Source: Poriferisodalis sp965221195
GTDB taxonomy: Bacteria; Actinomycetota; Acidimicrobiia; Acidimicrobiales; Poriferisodalaceae
Assembly: GCA_965221195.1 (NCBI GenBank)
Contig: OZ244864.1
Location: 2,108,001-2,172,000, forward strand
Direction of reading: 5' to 3'
Length of the DNA stretch: 64,000 nucleotides
Shown here: positions 24,129 through 33,000 of the stretch, piece after piece
Layout: every line of letters starts with the position of its first letter
Position numbering within the stretch: position 1 is the first letter of the stretch
Made by a program: the position numbers and the translations under genes
Notes under the pieces: generated by a model
Database searches by the model: none
Told to the model about the DNA's origin: nothing
Seen by the model: the letters and a program-made list of their open reading frames with translations, nothing else

Positions 24129-25775
24129 TTACTGCTGCGGCAACACCAATCGTTCATCAGAGTTGAGTGCATCAACGATTTGCTGCAGAGCATCGTTCAT
24201 AACGTTGCAGACTACAGTTTCTAGCGTACAAGTATACGACTCTACGGCTTGTTCCAGAGCATCAGTTGCAGCTATCGCAGCGGTATCTGCTGCTTCAAAA
24301 CGAGCCTCGGCGTTGTTTCTGTAGCGCCTTGCTTTCTTCCATGCTCTCTTAGCTGCGTCTTTCTCGTCTTCAAGCTCGGTCAGCTTTGCGGCGGGCAAAC
24401 CATCTGCTGTAGCTTCAGTGAGTTTTTCTTTCGCTGCCAAAAAGGCGCTAAGAGCTTGCTTCGTACGCTCAGTGCGTATATCCGTCAGTGCTTTCATCGC
24501 CGCGGCCACTTCAGTTTTTGTTACGGCATCGTTAATGAGCTTTTCCAGTTCGGCGTAGGTAACAACCGTGTCAGAGTCATCATCTGATTCAGGCCCGGAG
24601 TCGGACTCGTCTAAGTCGCCACCGTTCGTCTCGGTCTCACCTTCCGGCAAGGTGCCCTCAGGTTCTGGGGTCTCAACCTCAGGTTCTGGCGCCGGTTCTG
24701 GCGCTGGTGTGCTCACACTGAAATCGCCCGACAAGCCACTTAGCTTCTGAGTGAACTCGCCCAGTCTCACACCGTCAGCGGTTGGGTAGCCCAAGATGGT
24801 CGCTTGGCTCAGCCCAAACTTTCCGCTATATGTGCTTCCGGCTGGCACGGTTAGACAGTACGTCGCCGCCGGTTCGTCGCCCTGCTTGCTCGCACCTTTA
24901 CCGACGGTGCCAAAAATCACACCTTGCTCTACAACCAGAACTCCACTTGTCACACCGCCCGGCGAGGGCACAATGCCTGCCTTGTAGCCCTCAACTCTGA
25001 CAGCCTCTAGATCTTTGTCGCTCCCGTTCTTGACCGTGAGTTCAAGTTGTACCTGATGGGTTGCGTTCGATGCTACATCGCGGCATGCAGAGGTCACTTC
25101 AACGTCAGCAAGTTGTGCCGTCACCGCAACGTTTTCCACCACTGGAGGTGGAGAGGCTGCTATGTGGAACGTGCCACCAAATCTGGAGAGGGCGTACGTG
25201 GTGGTTTCGTTGAACCTGCCATAGCTAGATATGCCTGACGATGTCAACGCAAGCGCGGCTCTGTCGAGCGACCAAGTCGCCAGTCCGCCAGCGACCGAAC
25301 CAACGGGGATGGCGATGTGCGCCACGGCGGGGGCAGAGGCATTGTTCGCGTCGGATTCGTTGAGGTACCAGTAGTGGCTCGCACCTGTAGACATACCTTT
25401 CGCTGCGCCGCCCAATTTGGGGATACCGCCAGAAATAAAGCGGAGTTGCGGCAGATACGAGCCGCTTACATCAATTCGCAACTTAAGTCGAGACCCTGGA
25501 GTGAACGGACGTGCTTGAGAGCCATCTTGGTTAGCGTCGGCTGGATTTACCCATTGTCCAACCACGGACAATGTGCGGCCTCCGTCATTCAGTGAGGATT
25601 GCGCGTACTGCTGCCCGCCCGAGGTTGCCGCAGTGGGCACGGCGAACAGGGTCGCCATCAGCACAACTGCCAAGGCAGCGCCGAGCGACGCACGCACACG
25701 CCGCTTGGCTTGGGGAGAGGTAGGTGTATCCCTTGCTTCGCGAGACGGCGGTCTCACAGAATCCAGAATTCTCAT
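24129..25775 (-). CDS. Secreted protein with acidic linker and C-terminal coiled coil
   Basis: The 548-aa product has a basic N-terminus and a signal sequence (SLGAALAVVLMATLFAVPTA), with probable cleavage near residues 50-52. A beta-rich ectodomain follows (about 53-365), then a Pro/Glu/Asp/Ser linker (about 365-415), and an Ala/Lys/Glu-rich helical region (about 415-525) likely to be a coiled coil. Four Cys (in SACRD, TYCLT, YTCTL and VVCNV) could form disulfides. There is no membrane or sortase anchor. I recognise no family. The linker shares an acidic EGETET composition with the linker of the giant protein. ATG 25775 follows AGAAGATCAAC. Confidence 0.8.
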   Translation of the reverse strand: MRILDSVRPPSREARDTPTSPQAKRRVRASLGAALAVVLMATLFAVPTAATSGGQQYAQSSLNDGGRTLSVVGQWVNPADANQDGSQARPFTPGSRLKLRIDVSGSYLPQLRFISGGIPKLGGAAKGMSTGASHYWYLNESDANNASAPAVAHIAIPVGSVAGGLATWSLDRAALALTSSGISSYGRFNETTTYALSRFGGTFHIAASPPPVVENVAVTAQLADVEVTSACRDVASNATHQVQLELTVKNGSDKDLEAVRVEGYKAGIVPSPGGVTSGVLVVEQGVIFGTVGKGASKQGDEPAATYCLTVPAGSTYSGKFGLSQATILGYPTADGVRLGEFTQKLSGLSGDFSVSTPAPEPAPEPEVETPEPEGTLPEGETETNGGDLDESDSGPESDDDSDTVVTYAELEKLINDAVTKTEVAAAMKALTDIRTERTKQALSAFLAAKEKLTEATADGLPAAKLTELEDEKDAAKRAWKKARRYRNNAEARFEAADTAAIAATDALEQAVESYTCTLETVVCNVMNDALQQIVDALNSDERLVLPQQ

Positions 25776-25810
25776 GTTGATCTTCTTTCGTTTTGAGCCG
25801 GCTGTAGCTC

Positions 25811-25854
25811 TCGTGCGCCCGTATGCCCTTCATCAAAACGATGGGGGCGCACGA
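25811..25854 (-). promoter_or_regulatory. Stem-loop in the leader of the secreted-protein gene
   Basis: TCGTGCGCCC (25811-25820) and GGGCGCACGA (25845-25854) form a perfect 10-bp stem. Within the 24-nt loop CATC and GATG can pair further. A TATAGT box lies just upstream on the minus strand (25863-25868) and could be the -10 element, which would place this hairpin in the 5' leader, about 35-80 nt before ATG 25775. It might alternatively be a DNA operator. Confidence 0.5.
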
Positions 25855-25981
25855 CAGATTGAACTATACCACAGACCCGACTCGTTCGGGTTAATCCTGA
25901 TTCGTTCGAGATGACGTGGTCGCTTGGTGCCCACCAGCGCGCGATGCCGCCTCCCCCTAGCAGTGTGCAAAGCTAACCAGC

Positions 25982-26761
25982 GTGCCTACCTATCTGATTG
26001 CTGTCGGTGCCATCGCGGTGCTCATGGGCTGCTGCTGGCTGACCAGCGTGCGGCTCAAGGATGCCTCAATCGTTGACCCGCTGTGGCCCCTGCTGTTCGT
26101 GGCTGTGGCATGGACCGTCTGGGTCACCGCAGGCGACGCTTCAGGCGGCGCCCGCCAAGTGTTCCTGCTGACGATGGTCTCGGTTTGGGGCCTGCGCTTG
26201 TCGGTGCATCTCGGCGTTCGCAAGCACGGCGAACCCGAAGACCCGCGTTACGTAGCGATGCGACGCAAGTGGGATCCGTTCATCTGGTGGAGCTTGCTCA
26301 TCGTGTTCGGTCTGCAAGGCCTGCTCGCCAGCGTCATTTCGCTGCCTTTGCAAGCCGGGCTCAGCAACACCGAAGCCAGCAGCGTCGGCGTGGTCGACTT
26401 CATCGGTCTCGCCCTCTGGGCTGTGGGCCTCTACTTTGAGACAGTTTCTGATTGGCAGCTCACTCGCTTTCGAGCTCAGCCAGACAACAGGAGCAAAGTT
26501 CTCGACAGCGGGCTGTGGCGCTACACCCGACACCCCAACTACTTCGGCGACTTCCTCGTCTGGTGGGGAATGTACGTAGTGGCCGCAGCGGGCGGGGCGT
26601 GGTGGACCGTCTTGGGTCCCGTTGTGATGACGTATCTGCTGATGCGGTTCTCGGGGGTGACACTGCTGGAGCGCTCCATCGGCAAGCGCCGTCCCGGATA
26701 CGCCGAATATGCTGCGCGGACCAGCACCTTCTTCCCTCGCCCTCCTCGGCGTTTGAAGTGA
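25982..26761 (+). CDS. DUF1295 family membrane protein (steroid 5-alpha-reductase-like)
   Basis: The 259-aa product has about seven hydrophobic segments and the DUF1295 signature: KDASIVDPLWP near the N-terminus, WRYTRHPNYFGDFLVWWG near residue 185, then a Leu-rich helix and LLERSIGKRRPGYAEYAART. The RHPNYFG region is the cofactor-binding signature shared with steroid reductases and isoprenylcysteine methyltransferases. Reaction and substrate are unknown. It starts with GTG 25982. Confidence 0.9.
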   Translation: MPTYLIAVGAIAVLMGCCWLTSVRLKDASIVDPLWPLLFVAVAWTVWVTAGDASGGARQVFLLTMVSVWGLRLSVHLGVRKHGEPEDPRYVAMRRKWDPFIWWSLLIVFGLQGLLASVISLPLQAGLSNTEASSVGVVDFIGLALWAVGLYFETVSDWQLTRFRAQPDNRSKVLDSGLWRYTRHPNYFGDFLVWWGMYVVAAAGGAWWTVLGPVVMTYLLMRFSGVTLLERSIGKRRPGYAEYAARTSTFFPRPPRRLK

Positions 26762-26771
26762 ACACACTGTG

Positions 26772-26807
26772 TTATAGGAGGCGACATGGTTATAGGAGGC
26801 GACATGG
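26772..26807. repeat. 18-bp tandem duplication of a ribosome-binding site and start codon
   Basis: TTATAGGAGGCGACATGG occurs at 26772-26789 and again at 26790-26807. Each copy contains GGAGG and an ATG (26786 and 26804), 18 nt apart and in frame, so the gene has two equally good starts, differing by six residues. Confidence 0.9.
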
Positions 26808-27421
26808 GTGACAGCGGCATGGGCGGCAGCGGCATGGGTGACAGCCAAGCAACCCTGGCAGTCACAGGTGACCTAGCGGCCGACAGGCTCGTGGCCGATG
26901 ACCCGTTCTCTTTGCTGCTGGCGATGATGCTTGACCAGCAGATTCCCATGGAATGGGCGTTCAAGGGTCCAGTGAGGCTGGCCGAACGTCTGGGCGACCG
27001 CTACTCGGCGACCGCCATTGCCGAGATGAACCTCGACGATCTCACAGCTGCGTTCAAACAAAAGCCGGCACTGCATCGCTTTCCGGGGTCGATGGCGAAG
27101 CGCTGCGGCGAAATGGCCAGGCACCTCGTCGAACACTACGACGGCGACGCTGGCCGCATCTGGGCCGATGCCCGAAGCGGCGAGGTGTTGTATGACCGGC
27201 TGCGCGCCCTTCCCGGTTACGGCGACGAAAAGGCAATGATCTTCGTCGCTATCTTGGCGAAACGATTCGGCATCGCCCCTGCTGGCTGGAAAGTAACAGC
27301 AGGTCCGTTCGCCGACCATCACCCGCGCTCAGTAGCCGACATCGACGGACCAGCAGCTCTGGCCGAAGTCCGCGCTTGGAAGAAGAGCCAAAAAGCCGCC
27401 GGCAAATCCAAACAAGACTGA
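26804..27421 (+). CDS. HhH-GPD-type base-excision-repair-like protein
   Basis: The product of about 205 aa has FSLLLAMMLDQQIPMEWAF near the N-terminus and the hairpin LPGYGDEKAMIFVAILAKRFG, and ends basic (KKSQKAAGKSKQ). It matches the uncharacterised actinobacterial HhH-GPD family (TIGR03252, from memory). It lacks the Fe-S Cys of endonuclease III and the canonical Asp after the hairpin is not evident, so glycosylase activity is unproven. The N-terminus is a Gly/Met/Ser repeat. The start could be ATG 26804 or the duplicated ATG 26786. Confidence 0.88.
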   Translation: MGDSGMGGSGMGDSQATLAVTGDLAADRLVADDPFSLLLAMMLDQQIPMEWAFKGPVRLAERLGDRYSATAIAEMNLDDLTAAFKQKPALHRFPGSMAKRCGEMARHLVEHYDGDAGRIWADARSGEVLYDRLRALPGYGDEKAMIFVAILAKRFGIAPAGWKVTAGPFADHHPRSVADIDGPAALAEVRAWKKSQKAAGKSKQD

Positions 27422-27442
27422 TCCCCTCTCCCCTCCCCCCAA

Positions 27443-27501
27443 GCGACTGGGCTGAAAGCGATTGGGCTGAAAGCGATTGGGCTGAAAGCGATTGGGCTGA
27501 A
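27443..27501. repeat. 15-bp tandem repeat, four copies, upstream of the sugar kinase
   Basis: The unit GCGATTGGGCTGAAA recurs at 27443 (one base different), 27458, 27473 and 27488 (last copy incomplete). It fills most of the 97-bp gap between the HhH-GPD gene and the kinase gene and ends about 18 bp before the GTG start. Confidence 0.9.
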
Positions 27502-27518
27502 CTCGTGGTACATGGTTC

Positions 27519-28463
27519 GTGATCGTCTGCTGCGGTGAAGCGCTGGTTGACGTGTTCGACGGCGGCACACAGAACGACAGCACCGGGCCTCGGGTGGTGC
27601 CCGGTGGTGGCCCGATGAATGCCGCGGTGGCCGCAGCCCGGTTGGGTGCGCCGACCGCGTTCGTCGGCCGGGTGTCGACCGATACCTACGGAGAGTTGAT
27701 CTGGTCGCATCTGCAGCGCAGCCAAGTTGACCTGCGGGCTGCCGAACGAGGACCGGAGCCCTCGGCGCGGGCTGTCGTCAGTTTGACACCGCGTCCGTCG
27801 TTCCGATTTGAGGAAGATCGCACCGCCGACACCGCTATGAGTTCAGTTGATTTGACCCCGCTCGGGCCGGGGCCTCACATAGTTCACGGAGGCACGTTGG
27901 GGATGTTTCGTGGATCCACAGCAGTGGCACTAGCCCAGCTAGCGGGACGTCACGACGGCATGATCTCGCTGGATCCCAACGTCCGGCCGGCCGTCGTAAC
28001 GGACCGTCCACGCTGGGATCATTTCCATCGTCAATGGTTGATGGCCTGCGACCTGTACCGGGCCTCCGATGAAGATCTGGATTGGATTTGGCCTAGCCGT
28101 CCCGTCGACGAATGCGCGGCAGAGCTACTTGAAGGGCGGATCGTGGCGGTGATCGTTACTCGTGGCCGTCACGGCGCGACGGTCTTCAGCACTGATGGAG
28201 CCGTTGAGGTGCCAGCGCCTGCCGTTGAGGTTGTCGATACGGTCGGCGCGGGTGACGCATTCGTCGGCTCAATATTGGCATCGATATGGAACCTGCTGGG
28301 TGCCGACCGGGAAGCTCTCGCTTCGCTCAGCCTCACCGAATGGCGCTTGATCGCAGAACGAGCCGCGGTTGCCGCTGCGATCACTTGCACGCGTCCCGGT
28401 GCCGACCCTCCCGATGCCAATGAGTTAGCTACTCAACTTGCGCCAGCGCCCCCGCGTGAATGA
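27519..28463 (+). CDS. PfkB-family carbohydrate kinase (fructokinase-like)
   Basis: This 314-aa ribokinase-fold kinase has CCGEALVDVF at the N-terminus, the substrate-binding PGGGPMNAAVAAARLG, and the catalytic signature DTVGAGDAFVGS with the base Asp near residue 247. The pattern is closest to fructokinases, but the sugar is not certain. GTG 27519 is the start. Its last 35 bp overlap the 3' end of the convergent methyltransferase gene. Confidence 0.92.
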   Translation: MIVCCGEALVDVFDGGTQNDSTGPRVVPGGGPMNAAVAAARLGAPTAFVGRVSTDTYGELIWSHLQRSQVDLRAAERGPEPSARAVVSLTPRPSFRFEEDRTADTAMSSVDLTPLGPGPHIVHGGTLGMFRGSTAVALAQLAGRHDGMISLDPNVRPAVVTDRPRWDHFHRQWLMACDLYRASDEDLDWIWPSRPVDECAAELLEGRIVAVIVTRGRHGATVFSTDGAVEVPAPAVEVVDTVGAGDAFVGSILASIWNLLGADREALASLSLTEWRLIAERAAVAAAITCTRPGADPPDANELATQLAPAPPRE

Positions 28464-29238
28464 AATGGAAATAGCCGTCCTCGGTGTCGGCCCACGCTCG
28501 CCAAGCTGCGGCAATGTCTTCCATTTCAGCGGCAGAGGCGTAACCGTAGGAGACAGCCTGTTGGGCGAAGCTGCTGTGTAGGCACCGCTCAGCCCACGAG
28601 TAGCCCCAGTTGCGTCGGGACTCAGGCGTGTGGAACTGCCATACAGATGCCGACATCTGCACATCAACCAGCCCGGCGGTGCGGAACCACGAGAAGAGAT
28701 GTCGGCCTGCGTCAGGCTCGGCACCGTTGTGTCGGCAAACCCGTCGGTACACCTCGCGCCAGCGAGTTATGCCATCACTGGAAGGAAAGCCGCGCATCGT
28801 TGAATAGTCCGAATCGCGCGCTGCCACCCAGCCGCCAGCCCGTACAACGCGCTTCATCTCACCGATAGCCGCAAGCGGATCCGACAGATGCTGCAGCACT
28901 TGGTGCGCGTAGGCCACATCGAAGCTGCCGTCGGGATAGGGCAGGTTGTACACCGATTCTTTGGCCAAGGTCACGTTGTCAACGCCGGCCTCAGCGACAG
29001 TGGAGGCAGCTATATCCAAAATGCCGTTGCTTGTCTCTATGCCGGTGACGTGCCCGTGTGGTGCCCAACGTGCCAGCCCGACGGTGATAGAAGCCGGACC
29101 GCAGCCCACATCGAGGATGCGCGCGTCGGTTTCGATGACGTGGCGCGTGAACGCGGCGCAGTCCTCTGCTGTGCGCTGTGCATGCTGGTTGACCACCGAC
29201 GAGTGGTGGCCGTGGGTGTACACATCGCCGCCGGTCAC
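28429..29238 (-). CDS. SAM-dependent methyltransferase (class I, UbiE/Methyltransf_11 type)
   Basis: The 269-aa product has YTHGHHSSVVNQH, the SAM motif ILDVGCGPASITVGLA, and YAHQVLQHLSDP, a common actinobacterial type of small-molecule methyltransferase. GTG 29238 starts it, with an alternative GTG five codons later. It lies 39 bp after the ferredoxin gene on the same strand. Substrate unknown. Confidence 0.9.
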   Translation of the reverse strand: MTGGDVYTHGHHSSVVNQHAQRTAEDCAAFTRHVIETDARILDVGCGPASITVGLARWAPHGHVTGIETSNGILDIAASTVAEAGVDNVTLAKESVYNLPYPDGSFDVAYAHQVLQHLSDPLAAIGEMKRVVRAGGWVAARDSDYSTMRGFPSSDGITRWREVYRRVCRHNGAEPDAGRHLFSWFRTAGLVDVQMSASVWQFHTPESRRNWGYSWAERCLHSSFAQQAVSYGYASAAEMEDIAAAWRAWADTEDGYFHFIHAGALAQVE

Positions 29239-29277
29239 ACCCGCAGCGTAGAGCGCGAGCGGGAGGGCTTGGCGGGG

Positions 29278-29472
29278 CTATTCGTCGATGATGATTGCGT
29301 ACTCGGGGCAGTTGGCTTCAGCGAGGCGAGCCTCGTCTTCCATGTTGACAGGAACTTCGCCGTCGCCTGCTGCGGTGGCGTAGCCGTAATCGTCCACGTC
29401 GAAAAGTTCTGGTGCCAGCGAGTAGCAGCGGTTGTGGCCTTGGCACTTGTCGGCATCAACACTGATCCGCAC
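29278..29472 (-). CDS. Ferredoxin, [3Fe-4S] P450-type
   Basis: The 64-aa product has CQGHNRC near the N-terminus and ANCPEYAI near the C-terminus, giving the three-cysteine C-X5-C...C-P pattern of the 3Fe-4S ferredoxins that feed electrons to cytochromes P450. GTG 29472 has AAAGGA 6 nt upstream. No P450 or reductase is nearby, so its partner lies elsewhere. Confidence 0.93.
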   Translation of the reverse strand: MRISVDADKCQGHNRCYSLAPELFDVDDYGYATAAGDGEVPVNMEDEARLAEANCPEYAIIIDE

Positions 29473-29537
29473 GGGTGGTCCTTTCTGTCAGCCAATATGG
29501 CGTGCCCTTATTGAGGTCGGGCACTGCATTTTGACCG

Positions 29538-29582
29538 CCCGAAGCTAGCTTGCCCGAAGCTAGCTTGCCCAGAGCTAGCTTG
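29538..29582. repeat. 15-bp repeat with internal palindrome, three copies
   Basis: CCCGAAGCTAGCTTG occurs at 29538 and 29553, with a variant at 29568. Each of the first two contains the 10-bp palindrome AAGCTAGCTT. The array lies in the 214-bp gap between the giant gene and the ferredoxin gene; nothing else is recognisable there. It could bind a dimeric regulator of the ferredoxin gene or be a neutral duplication. Confidence 0.85.
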
Positions 29583-29686
29583 ACGGGTACCCGTTTGTTG
29601 ATCCGGTCGTTATGGGTGTTGTCCGGCTGCGGTTGTGGGTTGTCGGGTTTGGTGGTTGGCGGCGTGGGCGGTGTAGGCGTGTGGGT

Positions 29687-30050
29687 TCAGTCGTTGTCTT
29701 GGATGGTGATGGTGGCGGTTGCTTGGTTGATGGTGGCGCCTTGGGGTTGTGAGAGCACGATGCGGAACGTTTCGTCGGGTTCTGGTGTGTTGTCGTTTTT
29801 AACGACTGCTAATCCAACGTTGCGGGTGAGGCCGGGCCGGAAATAGATCGTCTCAGCACCCGACTCGAAGTCGTCACCTACGGTGGCATGACCCGGGCCG
29901 TCGCCTGTTGTCTCAATGGTGTAGGAGACCTGGGTCGGCTGATCGGTTGGTTTGTCTAGCGTCACGAAAAACACGTAATAGCCGTTACGTTCGCCTTCTA
30001 TGTAGATGCCGTCATTTATTGAGAAAGCCGGCAAGTCCACTGGGGTTGGG
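29687..30050 (-). other. Terminal canonical Calx-beta domain of the giant protein
   Basis: The last 120 or so residues read GYYVFFVTLDKPTDQPTQVS ... VGDDFESGAETIYFRPG ... DNTPEPDETFRIVLSQPQGA ... ATATITIQDND, a textbook Calx-beta sequence that supports the family call for the degenerate upstream modules. The protein stops directly after the final IQDND. Confidence 0.85.
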
Positions 30051-33000
30051 TCGTCATCGTCAGAGATATTGAGCGTTGCTGCGCTGGCAGAGCTATCGGG
30101 ATCGTACGCGGCGCTGTCGGTGATGGTGACGGTGACCGTTCCGTCGATTTCGTCGGTGTTGTCGTTGGTGGTGACGATGGTGAGGGTTGCGTTGCCGCTA
30201 GAAGGGATGGTAACCGTGTGGGTGCCTGTGGTTACGCCGTAATCTCCGGACGCAATTACGTTGACGGTGACCGTTAGTGGGGCCGTCGGCGCTGGGCTAG
30301 CCGTGAGCGTGAACACCGCGTCGCTACCTTCAGTGATGTCGCTGTTGGTGGCGATGCTCACAACAGGATCAGTCGGGGGCGGATCGGCTGGCGGAGTCGG
30401 GTCGGCTGGCGGAGTCGGGTCGACCGACGTGGGTGGGTCGGCTGGCGGGGGGTTGTCGGGGTTGGTATCGGTTTCGGTTTCGCCTTCGGAGTCACTGGAA
30501 CTGTCGTTGTCAGTTACTGTCACGCTAGCTGTGGACAAGCTCACTGTGTAACCGGCAATCGCGCTTATTTCCACCGTAATTTGGCCGTCGGGGTGTTCAA
30601 CGTCATCATCGGTGGTAGGCACGTTGATGTCTAAGGTTCCAGTTACGGGCACTCTCATGGTGCGGGTCTGTGCTGAGAAGCCATCATTGTCGGAAGTGAT
30701 GGTCGTTACCGTGACCGGCAGGGCTGTTGTAGGAGCGGGCTGCAGCGTCACAGTGAATTGTGCTTCTTCGCCTTCGGTTATGTCTGATCCGGCAGTTATA
30801 GACGCGATACCGAACGAAATCGGTGTAGTAACGGCCGACATTTCACCCGGTGTGGCCATGTTATACCAAGCGCGCGCTTGGCTTGCTTGAACATCGGGTG
30901 GCGCTGGCAACACTGTGGCTTCAACCTCGGGTCCCCATACGCCACCTTCTGTTGATATCTGAGTCAACGGCAACGATGCACCATCAACATAGATGTCCAT
31001 ATCGGACAATCCTGAATTCCAGAGAAGCTCATATGAGATTCTGCCCGGGTGCTGAAGAACGAAACGCAACTTGGTTTCGGTTTCGCCCATAGAGATACGG
31101 GCGTTGATCCAACCCGGCTTAAACGGATACGGTCCACAAGATGCACACCAACCGATATCACCGGGAGCATAGCCACCGGCTACAAAGGAAAAGTCAACGT
31201 CACGACACATGCGCTCACCTAGCCGGGTCTTGATCGATAGCGTCGCCACCTCACCGACCACATAGCTGTCTTTGTCCCATTCAATGATCACGCCGCTAGG
31301 CGCAGGGAACACCTGCGGTGTCAGTAAGGCCTGTGCCCACTCAATACGCTCTTCGCCAGTCAGCTCGTCATAATCTGTTTTATCTGGACCAAACAGATCT
31401 TCAACGGTGGGGCGCTGCGCTCTACAAATCCACAAGTCTTTTTGCAAGCCGCCGTAGGCTGCCAGCCTGAAATAGTAGTAACCACTTAGTGGTGACTGAT
31501 CGTCATCTCTTACTGAGACTCTGGCTTTGGCCTGCGAAGCTGTCCCGGGCTCATAGCCGGTACCAGCAACTACCTCAACTGTTACCTCACCGTTGGGTTC
31601 ATCAACGTCATCATTCACTGTGGCGATTGTCACCTTCACGCTGCCTGAGGTTGACACCGTCACCGTTCGACGGCCTTCGTTAGCTGCTGTCACGAAGTCA
31701 CGGCCACCACCTGTGCTTTCAGAAACCACAACCGTCACTGCCAACGGCGCAGCAGGCGCAGGCGACGCGCTAACGGTGAACACCGCATTTTCACCTTCGG
31801 TTATGCTGCGGTCATCAGCCGTCACCGTAACTTTGGGTATCACAATAGTCTCATCATCGTCGGTCAAGCTCAGAGTTGTGGGGTTCACCGTTAACCCTGT
31901 TGAAGTGCCTGAGATAGTGATGGTCTCGTTGATCTCATCGGTGCTGTCATCTTGCGGTGTCAACGTGAACGTGTTGCTCCCCGACGCTGCGCCGGTGTTG
32001 ATGGTGATGTTGAAATTGTTTACCGCTGTGAACCCAACCCGACCAGCCTCAACCGAGCCATCTACTGACGCTGTTATTGTTTTTGCTTCATCAAACCGAA
32101 TGGTTGCGTGATCAATCGTCGCGGTGACCGTTACTGTCGTCGCAACGTCACCCTCACTCACCGTTGTGGGGTTCACAGTGAGATTAATCTCAGGTGTCGC
32201 GTCATCATCCGTCACTGTTACCGTGACAGTCTCATCACCCAACGCGTTATAAGCCGTATCAGTTGATGTAATAGCGTGAGTGATTGTTGCCGTGCGCGAC
32301 CCACCAGTGTTATCAACAGTATCGTTTTGACCCTGTACGGTGATCGTTTGCGCCGAGTTCCAGTTCGAGGTAGTAAACGTCAACGTCTCACTTGTCGTAT
32401 AAGCAGTCGCAACATCTGGCCCATCAAAAGCCACCGGCCCAGACGACGAAACGGCAACAGACACACTATGCGTAGGCTGAGTATCTAGTACCACCGTGTA
32501 GGTGTCAGTACCACTATTTTCACTAACCGACGTGGAACCCGAAGACTCTATGATTGTTACTCCTACACCGTCATCATCAGTGAGGGTGAGTGTCGCAGAG
32601 TTGACCGTCACACCAGGCAGGCTGCCTGAGATAGTGATCGTCTCGTTCGTCTCATCATTACTGTCATCATCTGGAGTCAACATAAACGTACCAGTATTCG
32701 ATGCTTGGCCAGCAGCGATGGTGATGTTGAAGTTGTTGACTGCTGTGAACCCGACCCGACCTGCTTCACCCGACCCAGCAACCGACACTGTTACGGTTTT
32801 TGCTTCATCGAACCGAACAGCAGCATCATCAATCGTCGCTGTCACCGTCACCGTCGTCGCACCAGCATCCTCGGCCACCGTCGTGGGGCTTACGCTGAGG
32901 TCAATTTCAGGTGTCGCATCATCGTCGGTCACTGTGACAGTGACTGTCTCATCACCCAACGCGTTGTACTTCGCATCCGTAGACGAAACATCGTGAGTGA

